DNA of 64,000 nt from Ochotona curzoniae (lineage: Eukaryota > Chordata > Mammalia > Lagomorpha > Ochotonidae). The stretch covers positions 20,100,707-20,164,706 of the forward strand of contig NW_024467121.1 in the NCBI RefSeq assembly GCF_017591425.1, given 5' to 3'. Shown here one piece after another: positions 12,875 through 25,670 of the stretch (its first letter is position 1; every line of letters begins with the position of its first letter). Both the position numbers and the translations under genes were made by a program. Below the pieces are notes generated by a model, which saw only the letters and a program-made list of their open reading frames with translations, did not search any database and was not told where the DNA came from.

Positions 12875-13240
12875 AGATACTAAGGCAGGGTGCAGCGTGA
12901 TGAATCAATTAGTAAATCCTCCCTTTGCACACGCCAGGATCCCATGTGCAAGTCATTTCATGTCCCAATTGCTCCATTTACCATCCAGCTCCCTGCTTGT
13001 GGCATGGGAAGGCAGGGGAGGATGGTCCAAAGTCTTGGGACCCTGTACCAGGTTGAGAGACCTGGAAGAGGCTCGAGGCTCCTGGCTCCTGGCTTCAGAT
13101 CAGCTCAGCTCAGCTCTGGCTGTTGTAGCCACCTGGGGAGTGGACCAGTGGATGGAAGATCTTTCAGTCTCTCCTTCTCTCTGTAAATCTGCCTTTTAAA
13201 GTCAAAATAAATAAATCTTTAAAAAAGAGATACTGAGGCA
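12875..13240 (+). mobile_element. CSINE with 13-bp target-site duplications
   Basis: The SINE runs from about 12888 to 13227 and ends in an aaaataaataaatcttt tail. It is flanked by agatactaaggca (12875-12887) and agatactgaggca (13228-13240), differing at one base. The tRNA-like head is diverged. The 133-codon and 98-codon open frames at 12798-13199 and 12890-13186 read through it and are not genes. Confidence 0.92.
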
Positions 13241-14164
13241 ACAGTCAGCTGGAGCCACCCTGCTCAGCACTTAAATCTGTGAAGAGGTGTGGGGTCAGGA
13301 TAGCCCTACTGCCGAGTCCCTGAAAGCACAGGCTCCCCCCATTATTCTAGCTCTGCCCCAGTTTCTCCACAAGCACCCACTCCCCCTGTTTTCCTGTATT
13401 ATCTCCAGGTTTCTGACTGAACCTTCTGGCAGCCACAATTGCTACCATTTCACTCACCAGGTGGGAGGTGGAGGTTTGTGAAAGCAAAGCCTATACCCTT
13501 GCAGCCAGAGAACTATCACTCCTCTCCTCATATAGAAAAACTAGATTTTTCCAGAAGGTTAAGGCTCCTCTGTTGGGCCCTTCTTCAATGGAAGTTTCCT
13601 CTTTACTAGAAATCCCATTTACCTTTCAAAGCCTTCCAGAATTCTGATGTGGATTGGCTCTAGCTCCCTAGAGACCACTGAGCTATTTGGAAAGTGACGT
13701 TCAAGCTCAAATACCCACCACTGTTACTTTAAAGTAGCCTGTCATCTTGTACATTGTGTTATGCTTGATTGTGACTATGTGGCACAGTCTTGTTCTTCAT
13801 TCATGCATTAACCTGAGCTTTTCATGTGAAGACAGGTCATTTTGTAAGCAAATTATCATTCAACCCATTTACTCCTCCAATACCCCTCTGAAGGATGAAG
13901 TGGGTTATGTTAATGTTATGGAGACCTAGGTTTAGGTCTCGTTTGACCAACAGCCCACTAGCTCATGCACCTGTCCCCTTGTAACCTGTACTGTGTCCAT
14001 TAGACTTCCAGCATAAAATAAATGTAACTGTTGACATTGCCAATACCCTCACCTGAGACACTCCAAGGCCTCTTACTACTCAAGCACAGCAGTGTGGTCT
14101 AATCAGACCAGAGTCACAGGATACAAGTTTGGGTGTCAGCTGCCATCCAAACTCCTTCTGTGAC
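13241..14164. other. Unassigned DNA
   Basis: No gene or confident repeat. A region at about 14090-14165 could be a degraded MIR head but is too diverged to call. Confidence 0.45.
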
Positions 14165-14405
14165 TTTAGCTATCTAATAATGACAGTTCCCAGGGAGTGA
14201 ACACCTACTCTGGACCAGGTACTAGCACCATTCTCTGAGCTATAATTCTCAAGATAGCTTACAAGGTGGCTGCTATTATTCCCATTTCCCAGAGAAGCAA
14301 AACTGAGACACAGAAGGAGTTGAGTGGCTTCATCAGTAATAAGCAACAGAGCCAGAGCCTAGCCACCAAATACAATTCCATTCAACACAAGGCCCTTGCC
14401 TTTCT
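14165..14405 (-). mobile_element. MIR SINE (minus), well preserved
   Basis: The plus strand reads the MIR complement: gagtgaacacctactctgg, a taattctcaagatagc block, tattattcccatttccca, aactgagacacagaagg, and cagagccagagcct. The element is nearly full length, with the tRNA-related head at the right-hand end. Confidence 0.82.
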
Positions 14406-14609
14406 TGGTCTCATTTTTTTCTTGTCCATAAAATGACATATCTAGTATGTGTGGAATTCTCCATTAAGACCTTGATGGGCCACAGGAGGACCTGCAAGCC
14501 TCTGACTGCATTTGGAAAGGACAGAGACACAGGGGATGGTGCTTTCTTTGATAACATCCTTTTTTAAGAGCAAGAAACATAAAGCCCTATTAAGGGCTGC
14601 TTTCCAGTT

Positions 14610-15010
14610 CCCTCTTCACAAATGAGGTTCAAGAAAGTAAAGTTAATGAGGCAACTCAGCTATGACCAGGAATGCAGCAGAAGTAATCAAGTCTGGGACT
14701 GGGAGATGGTTGCCATGACACTGCAAAGCCGGCACCACAATGACTGTCTAGCAATATTCCCTTCTTTGATGGATGGCGGGATGCCGCTCTTTTCTTGTAA
14801 GCAAATGTGATAACAATATTAAACAATTACAAGGAATGTCCCCCAGCTGCTTCTCCACTGCCTTTGACATATTTAGATCTGCCAAAATAATTGCAAACCT
14901 ATTAGCAAGGAAAGGGGAAGCATACCCCTTTGTCTTCCTGAATAGCATGTTCATCCTAAGACAAAAAGAAGATAAGCTGAGCGTGAGACCTCAAAAAATA
15001 TGTCCCTCCA
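14610..15010. promoter_or_regulatory. Candidate conserved noncoding block
   Basis: Repeat-free A/T-balanced sequence with dense short motifs of the kind seen in constrained vertebrate noncoding elements, including a gcaaatgtgataacaat stretch with a GATA-type core, attaaacaattac, and ccaaaataattgcaaac. Opposite-strand open frames (14748-14954 and 14773-15024) show no protein signature. Conservation is inferred from appearance and was not measured. Confidence 0.3.
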
Positions 15011-15199
15011 ACCAAACAGCCTGAGACTTGCAGAGGTCCAATCTTATTTTACAGAAGCTTCCTGGATGAACTCTGAAAATATAAAAGCACTTAAAAAGTC
15101 ACAATCAAGGTTGGAGGAGCTGATGAGGTGTACATTTTGTTCCAGCGTTAGTGCACAACTTTCCCACTGACCTTCATAATCCTACAGCCCAACTAAAAG

Positions 15200-15450
15200 C
15201 CAGCAAATATTTATCCAACTGTTATCATGGGCAAAGTCATCTGTCAGCATGAATGCAATCTTACCCATGCACAAACACACACATACACATACAACGCAAA
15301 GGCACACACCTGACTCCTGCTATCTCCGAGCTTGTGGGCTGGTGAGGAGGTAGAGCAAACATCAGTAACTGTGCCTGTTACAAGGAGAACTGTGATAAGT
15401 AGGACAAACAGAGGGTCCAGCAGAGTAGGATGGGAGCAAACAAGCTGAGA
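15200..15450 (+). mobile_element. Possible L2-type fragment with CA-rich patch
   Basis: The phrases agcaaatatttatccaactg and gagaactgtgataagtagg are reminiscent of L2-family 3' parts. A broken CA repeat sits at 15268-15295. Low-confidence family call. Confidence 0.3.
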
Positions 15451-16094
15451 TAAGTTCTGACTCTCTTTAATATATGAATCTGCAACATTCTTATTGCATG
15501 GAAGACTTGCCTGGAGGAATCTCATTTTTTCCCAGTATTTTCTCTAGCAGTGATTGGAACCTCCAGCCCTTTACATAGATGTCTGAACCAGCCAACTAGA
15601 TTTCCCTAAGACATTCTCCCCTATCCCTTGGATACCCAAACATCACAAAGGCCTATTAACCTAGCTTTTCTCCATTCCTATTGCCTTCCCTCTCTGTGTG
15701 ATGGAGCCTTGACCACAGGCTGACCTCCAGAAACCATTCCAGCTACAGAACCACTGACCTCCCAGCAACATCACTTCCTCTCCCTCTCCCTTGCCCATCT
15801 GAAGAGAGTAAGTATTCAACTTAGTCAGCTTGAGCTAACTCATACCAGCAGCTACTCGAGTGAACAGCAGCTGCTAGAAAAATGGCAGAATCTCCTTCTG
15901 GAACAGGAACTTGCATGGCTAATGGGGGGGGGTTGTGCAGAAACCCAAGCATGTGGGTTTCATACAAAGGTGAAACAAGGGACTGTGATAACCTGCTTCA
16001 GAATAAAGGATTCCAGGAGAGTAAGTCACAATGAGTAATTTCCCATAATACATATCTGATGTAGTTCTTATGCTCATAGCCTCCACACAGAGCT
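15451..16094. other. Unassigned DNA
   Basis: No gene or confident repeat. A run of nine G residues is at 15924-15932. Confidence 0.45.
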
Positions 16095-16215
16095 AGTTTT
16101 CACTCACTTACTAATTTGACAAATACTTGAGAAGTAAACACTAGCATGTGACAGTGAGTGAAAGTTGCATGGAGTTCCTTCCTTCACAGAGTTAGGAGTC
16201 CAAGGTGAGGGCTGA
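16095..16215 (+). mobile_element. Possible L2/L3-type fragment
   Basis: The stretch with taatttgacaaatacttgag and agttccttccttcacagagt resembles the familiar old LINE phrase for the same region. Short and diverged. Confidence 0.3.
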
Positions 16216-16569
16216 ATTCATCACAAGTCACATTCTAAGAGAACCTGCAGCTGTGCTACAGGAAGTAATTGGGCAAACACCAACTGCATAGGCAGAGGCA
16301 GAAACTATCCTGAGAAGGAGGTAGACAGGAGAGATGGAAACCTCGCTGCGGACCCCAAAGTTTGCTTTGGACAGCTGAATTTACAGTGCTGGCTCTCACC
16401 CAACCTCTGGTCTTCCTGCGGACTGAAGTTGTATGTTTCCTGTTTTGGTTTAAAGCTGGGATGTACCCCAAATCATAACAATAACTGCTTCTGAGGCCGG
16501 CATCCTGTGGGGGCAGACAGAAGATCCTGCAGAGCTTGGGCAAGCAGGTGAGGAAGGATTTCAGAGTTG

Positions 16570-16690
16570 CAAGGCAAGAGACCAGACTGCCCAGATCCAA
16601 TGGCTACCTGTGCGACTCCTGGCCTGTCTGTGCCTCAATTCTCTCACGGAATTATGAATGGGGCAACGATAATATCAACCTCTTCCTCCA
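16570..16690 (+). mobile_element. MIR fragment (plus)
   Basis: Contains gtctgtgcctcaattctctc and gaatggggcaacgataat, matching the sense-strand MIR core. Confidence 0.5.
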
Positions 16691-18716
16691 AGACCTATCA
16701 CTGCTGGACTATCTTTTCAGTATTGTCACTCAGGCCTTTCATGCATCTGCCGCCACATCCCAATTGGGCCACTCTTTATTTTTCCAAAATGATGCTCCCT
16801 TTTGCAACCTTTTCTTGAGACATTTTTTCTAGAATATTTTTGATCCATCATCTATTGAAATCTAAGCCACTCTCCAAAAGTAGTTTGAATTCCATCAACA
16901 TAAAAGTCTTCCTCAATCACCCCCTAGCCAACTTCACACCTTGGGCCACTTTTTCTATCATCCTTATATTTTGCCTTCCTGTTACACATATGAAGAGGTA
17001 CATAGGATTTTTCCCATCCACTCAAAAGTGAAGTTTTTGAGGACAAGCTCAGTTTGCATAATCATTGTATCTGAAGAGTCCTGGACACTCAGACCCAATG
17101 CAAAATTGTACCTTTGACAAATAAGCATGTATGTTTGCTCACGGTTCTGTTTATCACAGCTTAAGGAAGCTGAAATCAACTTGGTGGTCCACATTAGTGC
17201 CAATTTTCTAGTAGGTGAGAATGGATGTGCTAATACTTCATTGATTTTAACATAAACACAGGCACTAGGTACCATCACCAACATTACCATCAGCATCACT
17301 GTTGTCAGACCTCACACCAACTCCAGGGTGTCCTCAGCCCAACTTTAACTCCACTTACTTTGCTCTACATCCCTCATCATCGGGTTGTGAAAGATAAGAA
17401 ACAGGATGTGAAAAAGTTCAGGGAGCAAGCATGGAAGGCACCCTGGTCCCAGAGACAGACTCAATGATGAATGCTGTATTTTGTATTCTAGCTGGGAAGA
17501 TCAGCTTCCTTTTTAACTTCGCACAGCAACAGTTAAAGATGCTGCCCTCTATGTTTTATTTCTTCCTTCCCTCCCCATGTCAGCTCAGAAACCAATACCT
17601 CCTGATAACAATGGGCATTTTCATCCTCAGCAGGTCCACTCTCAGTAATCCCCCATCTTTCCTTTCTCCACCACTGTGAACAGTAGTCAGCTCCTCATTG
17701 TAGCACATCTAGTTAACAATTTAAGGAACCAAAGCACAGAGATATGTTTTCTTTATACATTTGATTTCAATCAGAAAAACCAAGCAGTGCCTTTGAGAGA
17801 CCGAGGGGTTGCTCACTGATTAACAAATCATTAACCATGTATAAAAATATCATCATTGTTCCCAGATCTATATGAACTATAAATAGATTTTGGAAGTGTT
17901 CATTTCAAAACTATCTTATGGTCCCAGAGACAGTTAAAACAAGGGTAGGATTAGAACCTAGGACAGGCGCTTGACATTAGTTTTCCCCATGGAAGGAACG
18001 CCTGAGCCCAGCTGCTGGGCATGAGGTCACTCCCGAAGAGGCATGTGCCAACTGCATGCCGACACTTCTGCCAGTGCAATCTGGCATGGATGGTTTTGGG
18101 CGATCAGTTCTATCCAACCTAGCCCTATTCCCCTACCTCTCATGTGAGATGTCTAAAATAGCATACAGGAACTCCAAGCTCTAGATGGCATTAATCTAAC
18201 AATCAACAAAAAGAAATCAGCGGCTGATATTAGAAGCTGGCAGCCTCCTGCCTCACAGTGCTGCCAAACTTTCCATCTTGTGGGCATCTGTGGCTGGCTC
18301 TCCATGGCTGAGGCTGCATGGAGATGGTCCCTCAGGCTCCCTCTAAGTTGCCCGTGCCATGCCATTCAGATGCCTTCCTTTCTTGTCTTACCTATGCTCA
18401 GAGACCTGTTCTCTACCAAACTAGACTTCTTCCTTCCACTAGGACACTGATGGACCATGGAGCTTCAAATCCCTCTGTAAGTCTTCGTCATTTTGTTCAA
18501 TATGTAAATTAAAGTGTTAAGGGCTATCATTCAGCGCAAATTAATATGTGGCTGGAATTACAACAACCTGTCTGTATGCATGCATTGTAAATACAGATAT
18601 AATTACCTGTAATAAAAAATAGGGATTTATACCTTTATCTCAAAACTCCTTAACTTTTGGCTCCCATTAGGCTCTAAAAGCCGTTCAGCCTGGGATCAAA
18701 CTTCACAAATTGTTTC
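16691..18716. other. Unassigned DNA, no gene seen
   Basis: Two kilobases with only chance open frames (up to 105 codons at 16982-17299, minus). No repeat family recognised with confidence. Confidence 0.45.
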
Positions 18717-19008
18717 TAAGTTTTATTTTGAAAGAGTTACACAGAGAGAAGGAGAGACAAAGATAATGATTGTCTATCTGCTGGTTAACTTTCTGGATGG
18801 TTGGAATGGCCAGTGCTGGATGGTTGGAATGGCCTAAGCCAGGGGCTTCATCCAAATCTCCCATGTACATTACAGGGGTCTAGGCACTTGGGTCAGCTTC
18901 TGCTGCTTTTCTAAGTCCATTACCAAAGAGTTGGATTAGATGTAAAACAGATAGGACATGAACTGGTTCCAGCATCACAGGCGATAACTTAACCCGCTAC
19001 TCTACAAT
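18717..19008 (-). mobile_element. Old CSINE with a small internal duplication
   Basis: Reads on the minus strand as a diverged CSINE: A-rich tail and purine run (18717-18770), ctatctgctggttaac, a catccaaatctcccatg block, and gcgataacttaacccgcta at the head. The segment ctggatggttggaatggcc occurs twice in a row at about 18791-18828, a local duplication inside the element. Confidence 0.8.
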
Positions 19009-19884
19009 CAAGTTTCCTTTAAGTTGGATCACCTATTCTTGTAGCTGAAAGAATTATGACAAAATAAATCAAATCTCAAAATGCTGCTGTACCACAATGG
19101 CAGCTCAAATCCCCCACCCCCACCTCCCCAGTTTTAAAGTTCTCCTATCTGAGATTCAGATTGTATCCAAGTCACAGCTCAAGTTTCAGTGTAAGTATAG
19201 CATACTGTGATGGGGTTTTCACATATTCCGATTCTACACCTGGGACTGAAAGGGGACAACACAGACCATTATTTTAGAAATTGTGTAGCAAGCATGTAAG
19301 AATATTAGCTCCTCATGTATGTCGAACTTCTCCAATAACTGGCTCTGTTACACCATAAGGTCCTACCTACAACACCTGTAATACGGAATTTAGCCACACA
19401 AATCCCCCCAAATTACACTCTTGCTCTAATAAAAGAAACAGCTAATTGCAGTGTTCATGAATCTTTCTTCTAATTATGACACATCCACAGCCTCAGAAGG
19501 GAGTGGAGCCAGGGCTGTACAGAGGCCTGGAGGAGTGGGGGTGGGTCTGCAGAACGAGCAGGAGGTGGATAATGGCAAGATAGCAACCTTTGGCTGCTTT
19601 TGCTGCTTGGCCCATCCATTTTGCTGCTTCTTCACTTTGATGCCTCCCTGGGTCATGCTGGTTGAACATTTGGTCTTGATGATGTGTTCCAAACATATTT
19701 GGTTCATAGACTGCTGGGAAAGACACAGGTCCCCAACAGCATCACTTAGGCAAGTGCTGTGGCTCAGACACCATGATGGCTGCACCATGATGGCTTTAAG
19801 TGTCTGGGCTCCCCTCTGAAACTTCTGAATCGCCTGTGAGCCCATTACAGGATGTCTGGGCATTGATATTTAAAAAGTCTGGCT
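19009..19884. other. Unassigned DNA
   Basis: Opposite-strand open frames of 122 and 129 codons overlap at 19451-19863. Neither has a recognisable motif. Nothing else seen. Confidence 0.45.
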
Positions 19885-20180
19885 AGGGGCTAGTTTCGTG
19901 GAACAGCAGATTAAGTTGTTGCCTGTAATGTTAGCATCCATATGAGTGCCAGTTTGAATCCCAGTTGTTCCAATTCTGATTGAGCCCCCTGCTAACGTGC
20001 TTGGGAAAACAGAGGATTGGTCCAACTGTTTGGGCCCCTGAACCCATGTAGGAGAGCTGGATAAAGTTCCAGGCTTCTGGCTTCTAGTTTCAGCTTTGTC
20101 CAGCCATGGCCACTGTGAGCATTTGGGGAATAAATCCTTTCTCTAATTACCTTTCAAATAAATACATAAATCTTTATAAA
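19885..20180 (+). mobile_element. Old CSINE (plus)
   Basis: Recognisable from ggggctagtttcgtgg at the head, a B-box-like gtttgaatccc, gagccccctgctaacg, and the tail aaataaatacataaatct. Diverged and without clear duplications. Confidence 0.8.
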
Positions 20181-20315
20181 ATTCTGGCTCAGGATCTAGT
20201 GGTAAATGGGATCCTGCAGCACTAAGTGTTTGGTGCCATTTTCTGCTTTTCACAGAGTCTAGATAGCACTACCTTCCTTTCCTGCAGGGTCTGCAAGGAA
20301 CTGATCTGGCTGTGA

Positions 20316-20371
20316 GCTGAGCTGCTGCATCACTCGCCTGTGGGCTGAGCTGCTGCATCACTCGCCTGTGG
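20316..20371. repeat. Tandem duplication of a 28-bp unit
   Basis: Two adjacent near-identical copies, 20316-20343 and 20344-20371, each containing ctgagctgctgcatcactc and ending cgcctgtgg. Confidence 0.95.
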
Positions 20372-20814
20372 CCTTTCCTTTTAAGGACTACAATAACCTC
20401 TTCACTCCTGATGTGAACAATTCACCTCTTCAACCTCGAAGGAAGACCCCTGCTTTGTTGGCAGTTACACTTTGGTCTACTGTCACACAGGCAATTTCCA
20501 ACTTCCGCATCCCTGACCAATGGAGCATAAAACTCAAGCACAGAATCCAGTGAAAGCGCCGTAAGAACTGAACTTTCCCTTCCAACTTGGTCACCAACCA
20601 AACTGGGAAATACTAGGGGGAAAGAAGGCACTGAGTGATCACACTGCAGAGTTGGCCAAGGGCTCCAGGGGAGCAGATGGCACACTGTGCTCCTCTCTTA
20701 CCATCACCCTGCAGAGGGAGCTGTCAACCCTGATGCATCTTATTTGCTATGAGCTTCCTGTGGGCAGCCGAGAAACTGGTGAGAAGAGAGAGATCATGAG
20801 TTTTAAATTCTTCC

Positions 20815-21125
20815 CCTGTGATGGTTTTTACGAGGGTTTCCCCCATCAAAACTCATGCTGAGGCTTGGTTCCCCGCCACCCCCACCAGTGGACAGTAGTG
20901 AGAGGTAGGATATAGTGGGAGGTGCCTGTCCTAATGGATGTGGGTTAATAGTTTTCTGCAATGACTGTTCAGCTACTGCAGCAATCCAGCCCCTTATCTC
21001 TCTTGTACACCAGTCCTCTAATCTCTCTGTATCCTCCAGGAGTTGAAGCAGTAGCACAAGGCCTTCACCAGAAGCCAAGAAGAGGCTAGTGCCATATTCC
21101 TGGACTTTCCTGAACATGTGCTCTG
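20815..21125 (+). mobile_element. Probable MaLR-type LTR fragment
   Basis: The phrases ccatcaaaactcatgctgag, ggctt then ggttcc, agtagtgagaggtaggatat, and ccttcaccagaagccaagaa follow the order of mammalian MaLR (MST/MLT1) LTRs. No internal region or matching second LTR is visible. It is an old solitary non-coding remnant. Confidence 0.55.
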
Positions 21126-22057
21126 TAGGGTACCTCTCCCTACTTTCTACTCTTTCCTGTGTGTCACATCCTAAAAGGAATGGGGGCACCACACACCTTT
21201 CCTCCCCTTCCACCTCTCTTTTTCGGATGTTCTTCTTTCTACTTTGCTAAGTCTTGGAGAATGAGAGGCAGCATTAAAGCAAGATTTCTCTTAGCTGGGC
21301 CTGATCTAAGTGAAAGCACATCATTTAGAGGACAAGGCATACTTCTGGCCAACTTCGAGAATTAAAAGTTAGTTCTATATACAATGAATTAAGACAGGAA
21401 AGCAATGTGTTGGGAGCATAGGGTGATGGAAGATACAGGAGGCAATGAGGTGAGGTTTGAAGAACTTGCTCTTTTGCATCAGACATGAATCTGACTTGCA
21501 AAGCTTACAGATCTTGTACCAAGCTTATTTCACCTATTGGATTGCTGAAAAACTCAGGATCCTACCTGAGTCACATCTTACAGGAGTTCTGGTAACTACT
21601 ATGAACTAACTTTATCCTGGGCTTTAACCATTTTTCCTTTCTGTTTATTTCTATTTTTTGTAACATGTCTTGTAATCTTTTTGGCAAGGATGAATGCATG
21701 AACCATCACAAAGAAGCCACAATGAAGGAGAGTAGATATGGAGACTTAAATGAGTGAGGAAAAGTATGCAAATCATCACTGCCTGGCTGTTAAACATGGC
21801 AGACTAAATAACAAAAATTGTCTAAGGAGCGACTTAACTTGTGTTGAAAATACAGGATCACAAACTATCACACAAGGACTCATACTACCATGCTTTTTTC
21901 AATTATGTAGAAGGAAAATCAAAGAGATGTTGAAGAACTCTACATTTAGAACTACAGGCTAAACAGATAATCTACCATTCTCTTTCTGTAATATTTTCAC
22001 AGGAAAAGACTTTAAAAAAAATCTGCAACTGACACTGAACTGAAAATCCAGCTTTCC
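21126..22057. other. Unassigned DNA
   Basis: No gene or confident repeat recognised. Confidence 0.45.
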
Positions 22058-22374
22058 TTTAAGATTTACTTTCTTTATTTGAACGGCAGAGTGACAGGAG
22101 ACAGAGAAGAAAAGAGATCTTCCAACTGTTGATTCATTTTGCAAATGGTCAACAATGGCTGGGTTTAGGCCAAGTCAGAGCCTGGTACCTGGAATGAGAC
22201 TCCCACATGGGTGATAGGGACCCAAGTACCTGGCCAACTTCTGCTCTCTTCACAGGTGCAAAAGTCATGAAGTTGTATCAGAAGCAGAACAGCCATGACT
22301 TGAACTGGTACTCCAATATGGGATGCTGGTATCACAAGCTGTGGCTTAACCCGCTGTGCCATAACACCAGGCCC
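22058..22374 (-). mobile_element. CSINE (minus), middle-aged
   Basis: Minus-strand SINE with tail at 22058-22080 and a head ending caccaggccc at 22374. Internal blocks gagatcttccaactgttg, gactcccacatgggtgatag and cttgaactggtactcc are all present in order. No clean duplication seen. Confidence 0.86.
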
Positions 22375-24478
22375 AATAATTTGGTTTTCTGATCCATTTT
22401 CTCAGATTCTCAGAGGTGTGGGCTCAAGATATGAATTGCACAGGCTCAACTTTTACTGAACAAATACTGGTTCATCTCAAAGAACAACTGCCCCTCGTCA
22501 AGGTTGGCCCTGATCAACCCAGCCATGCTGTTTAAGGTGTTCGTATCATCCCGCTAGGCACCAGTATATTTACAGTGTTCATAATCAGCATTAAGAATTA
22601 AGACAGCAAGCAATATTCAGGTACTGTCAGAGAGGCAGCATCACACTGCAGTGAACACTGTGTGGATGCACACATTTTGTTCACTTCACTGCCAGATAAT
22701 TAATATAATTCCACTGTTGCCCTTCAATTATTGACACTTAACTAGCTATCCCAACTCTACAAAATTCATGCCCGTAGGTGTAGCCATGTGTCTTGCTATC
22801 AGAATCTCTGATAAGCCAGCACACACAGACACATGCTCAGAAGGTCGATCCTCCAAGGAGCTCTTATTTTTGGTTTTCCGTTGATCATAATGAAATGGAT
22901 ATAATTTGGACCTGTATTCATTAAAAAAAATCACGTTCTGTGGAAATAAATTCCCAAGCCCCCAAGGAAGGATGCATTCTGACTTTAAAACAAGATTTAC
23001 AATCTACCTGCAAGCTTAGAGAGCTACTGGAGCCAGGCTTTGAATTCTACCAGGGAATGTGTGTGTGTTTTGAAGTCATGAAGACTGACAAAAAGGTGTT
23101 GCATTTGCCTGAATGGCAATGTTGAGTTAGTTTGGCGTTGTCTTCTCTTTCTTCTTTTCCCACTGAGACTCCCTCCCTTTGAATTTTACCTTACAACTCA
23201 AGAGCTATCAGCACATATTGCTTTCAATGTCAAGAAATTGTTTGCCTAATGTGAATGAAATGACTGAAGCTGAGCAGAGATGAGCAGAGAGGCAAGATAA
23301 AAATTCACGCTATGTAGCCCAGGGAAACTTGCTCTCATTGTATATAAACACTTCCAAGGTGTGGGTCCCCCTGTCCATTTCCAGCCTCCTCTGTTGGTCT
23401 TTCTCATTCCTCCCCAATCATCTTTCTTTCCAGCAGCCCTCAACTGCACATCTATTCCCCACCTCTGAATACACAAGGGCATCTCTTCTCTTTCTCCAAT
23501 TTCTGATTTTTAATTCCACCTGAATACATTTCCATTATCGGCCTCTGTCCTTTCTCCCTTTATTTGCATGAGCAGGGATTATCAAGCCCTGAGTCCTTTT
23601 CCTCTGGGAAGCATTTTGGGGATGAACATACCAAAATTCTTTGAATAGAGCTGCTCTGCACTCAAGCTGTCAGGAAGCCATCAGGTGCGTGCTCCTCATA
23701 GGAAGCAGCCAATCATCAGATACAAAGGTCAGCCTCAGGATCCCGCAGGTAAGCCAGAGGACCACAAGGTTTAAACCACACTGACCCAAAGGGAATGGAA
23801 TAGGGGTCACTGCGTTTTCAACTAGTTCTGGACTCTGAGAAAACAGAAGCTTGTTCACACACTCACACTTACTCATCACTCTATGTGCAAAGCCAAAGAC
23901 ATGCCTTTGTTCTTAAGGATTTCACAATAGACCAGACTAGAGGAAGCAACTGAATTCAACTGTGTCCAGTACAAAAATTCTGTAGTCTTATGAGTGGTTC
24001 CTCCTCTATCTGAGACAACGGTCTATTTCTAGGTATGTAGTGAAGGCTTGACATCAATGACAGTCAACTAAATAAATTCTTCTTGCTTCATTAACTCCCT
24101 GATGCTGCTCAGACAATGAAAATATAAGGCCAGGTACTTTTAATCTATCCACAAACATCTGGGATATTCAGCTGGTAGAACTGCTGTGGACAGGTGGCTC
24201 ACAGTGAAACACTTCCCTGCTGATTTGTGGAGAGACATAGTCCTAGAGCCTCATGAATACCCTTGACACAACAGCTTGGATAAGCTACTCTTTCCCCTTC
24301 CCTGGGACCGCTAAACCTTCAAATGATCCTGCACATGTTTCTTACAAGATGTGGTGTTACTCTTGTCTTCCTGGTGTGACTGGTAACTTCTCCTTTTGGA
24401 TTTCTCTTAAATATTAATTTCTGTGAATTTTGTATACATAATTTTTTCTTTGCCACTAGTCAATGTTCACATACTACT
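22375..24478. other. Unassigned DNA; possible conserved patch near 22.5-22.7 kb
   Basis: No gene recognised. About 22540-22740 is repeat-free and rich in homeobox-type cores such as gataattaatataattcc, so it may be constrained noncoding DNA. This is a weak inference. Confidence 0.35.
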
Positions 24479-24833
24479 AATCCTATGACTGGGGTCCAGT
24501 GCGGCGGCCTAGTGGCTGAAGTCCTCGCTTTACGCATGCCAGGATCCTGTATGGGTGCAGTTGTAATATCGGCAACCCCACTTCCCATCCAGCTCCCTGC
24601 TTGTGGCCTGGGAAAACAGTCAGACAGCCAAAGCCTTGGGATTCTGTACCCATATGGGAGACCTGGAAGAAGTTTCCAGCTCCTGGCTTCACACTGGCGC
24701 ACCAACAGCCATTGCGGCCAATTGGGGTGTGAATCAACGGACAGAAGAGCTTCCTGTCTGTCTCTCTTCCTCTCTGTATGTCTGCCTTTTCAATAAAAAT
24801 AAATCTTAAAACAAAAAAGGAATCCTATGACTG
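24479..24833 (+). mobile_element. Young CSINE with perfect 13-bp target-site duplications
   Basis: The SINE spans about 24492-24820 and is bounded by identical aatcctatgactg at 24479-24491 and 24821-24833. Head, body and an aataaaaataaatctt tail are intact. The open frames on both strands at 24460-24809 are SINE sequence. Confidence 0.95.
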
Positions 24834-24949
24834 AAAGATTTCAAAACGCATTATTTTATTATTTATATTAAATAGTGTGTCTGTATGTTTTAAATGTACA
24901 TAAATGCAAGGCTCCAGGATGTAAGAAGAAAAATCTATTTTAAACAACG

Positions 24950-25050
24950 ATTTAAGTATCTGTGCTATGCCAGGAAATGTTGCAAGCATTTTATACATAT
25001 TATTTTACACTACAACCTGCTTAGATGGCTATTTTATTGCCCTTTATTAT
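24950..25050 (-). mobile_element. MIR fragment (minus)
   Basis: Reads tatgccaggaaatgttgc then attttatacatattatttt, the MIR complement. Confidence 0.5.
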
Positions 25051-25362
25051 TATTTGGGAAGACTCTCACGAGCTATTAGATATGACATCTCCTTTATAGT
25101 TAAGGTGCCAAGACATTCTTCTTAAATCTCTTTCTTTCCTTCTATCACATACCACTATTGCTGATTCTTGTGAAACATGGACTGTTCAAGATTTTTCTCC
25201 TTGGACTCTATGGGTTCACCTTCCCTCTACGTGTTCATAACTCAGACAGGTAGGGAAGAGGAAGGAATGGTCACCACTTCATATTGCCTTAACAATTTGA
25301 GTTTTTAAAAATAAGGTATAAAAATAAATAAATAAATAATTTTTTTTTAAAAAAAGGCATAA

Positions 25363-25670
25363 GGGCCTGGCACCATTAGCCTAGTGGATAGTCTTTGCCA
25401 TGCATGCGCTAGGATCCCATATGGGCACCAGTTTGTCTCGTGGCTGGTGCTCCACTGCCCATCCAGCACCCTTTGTGTGGCCTGGGAAAGCAGTAGAGGA
25501 CAGCCTAAAGCCTTGGGACCCTGCACCCCCATGGGAGACCTGGAAGAAGCTCTTGGCTTCAGATTAGCTCAGCTCTGACTATTATGGCCACTTGGGGAGT
25601 AAAAGAGCAGATGGAAGATCTTTCTCTCTGTCTCTCCTTATCTCTGTAAATCTGACTTTACAATAAAAAG
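25363..25670 (+). mobile_element. CSINE (plus), fairly young
   Basis: Head gggcctggcaccattagc at 25363, then catgcgctaggatcccat, cccatgggagacctgg, and a caataaaaag tail. The integration site is an A/T-rich run (25315-25356), so the duplication is hard to delimit. Confidence 0.92.

Noticed and set aside
12798..13199. 133-codon open frame as a gene
   Set aside because: It reads through a CSINE bounded by target-site duplications.
19451..19863. Opposite-strand open frames of 122 and 129 codons
   Set aside because: Mutually overlapping frames without motifs; GC content alone can explain them.
20815..21125. Intact endogenous retrovirus
   Set aside because: Only a single LTR-like fragment is visible; no second LTR or gag/pol/env sequence nearby.
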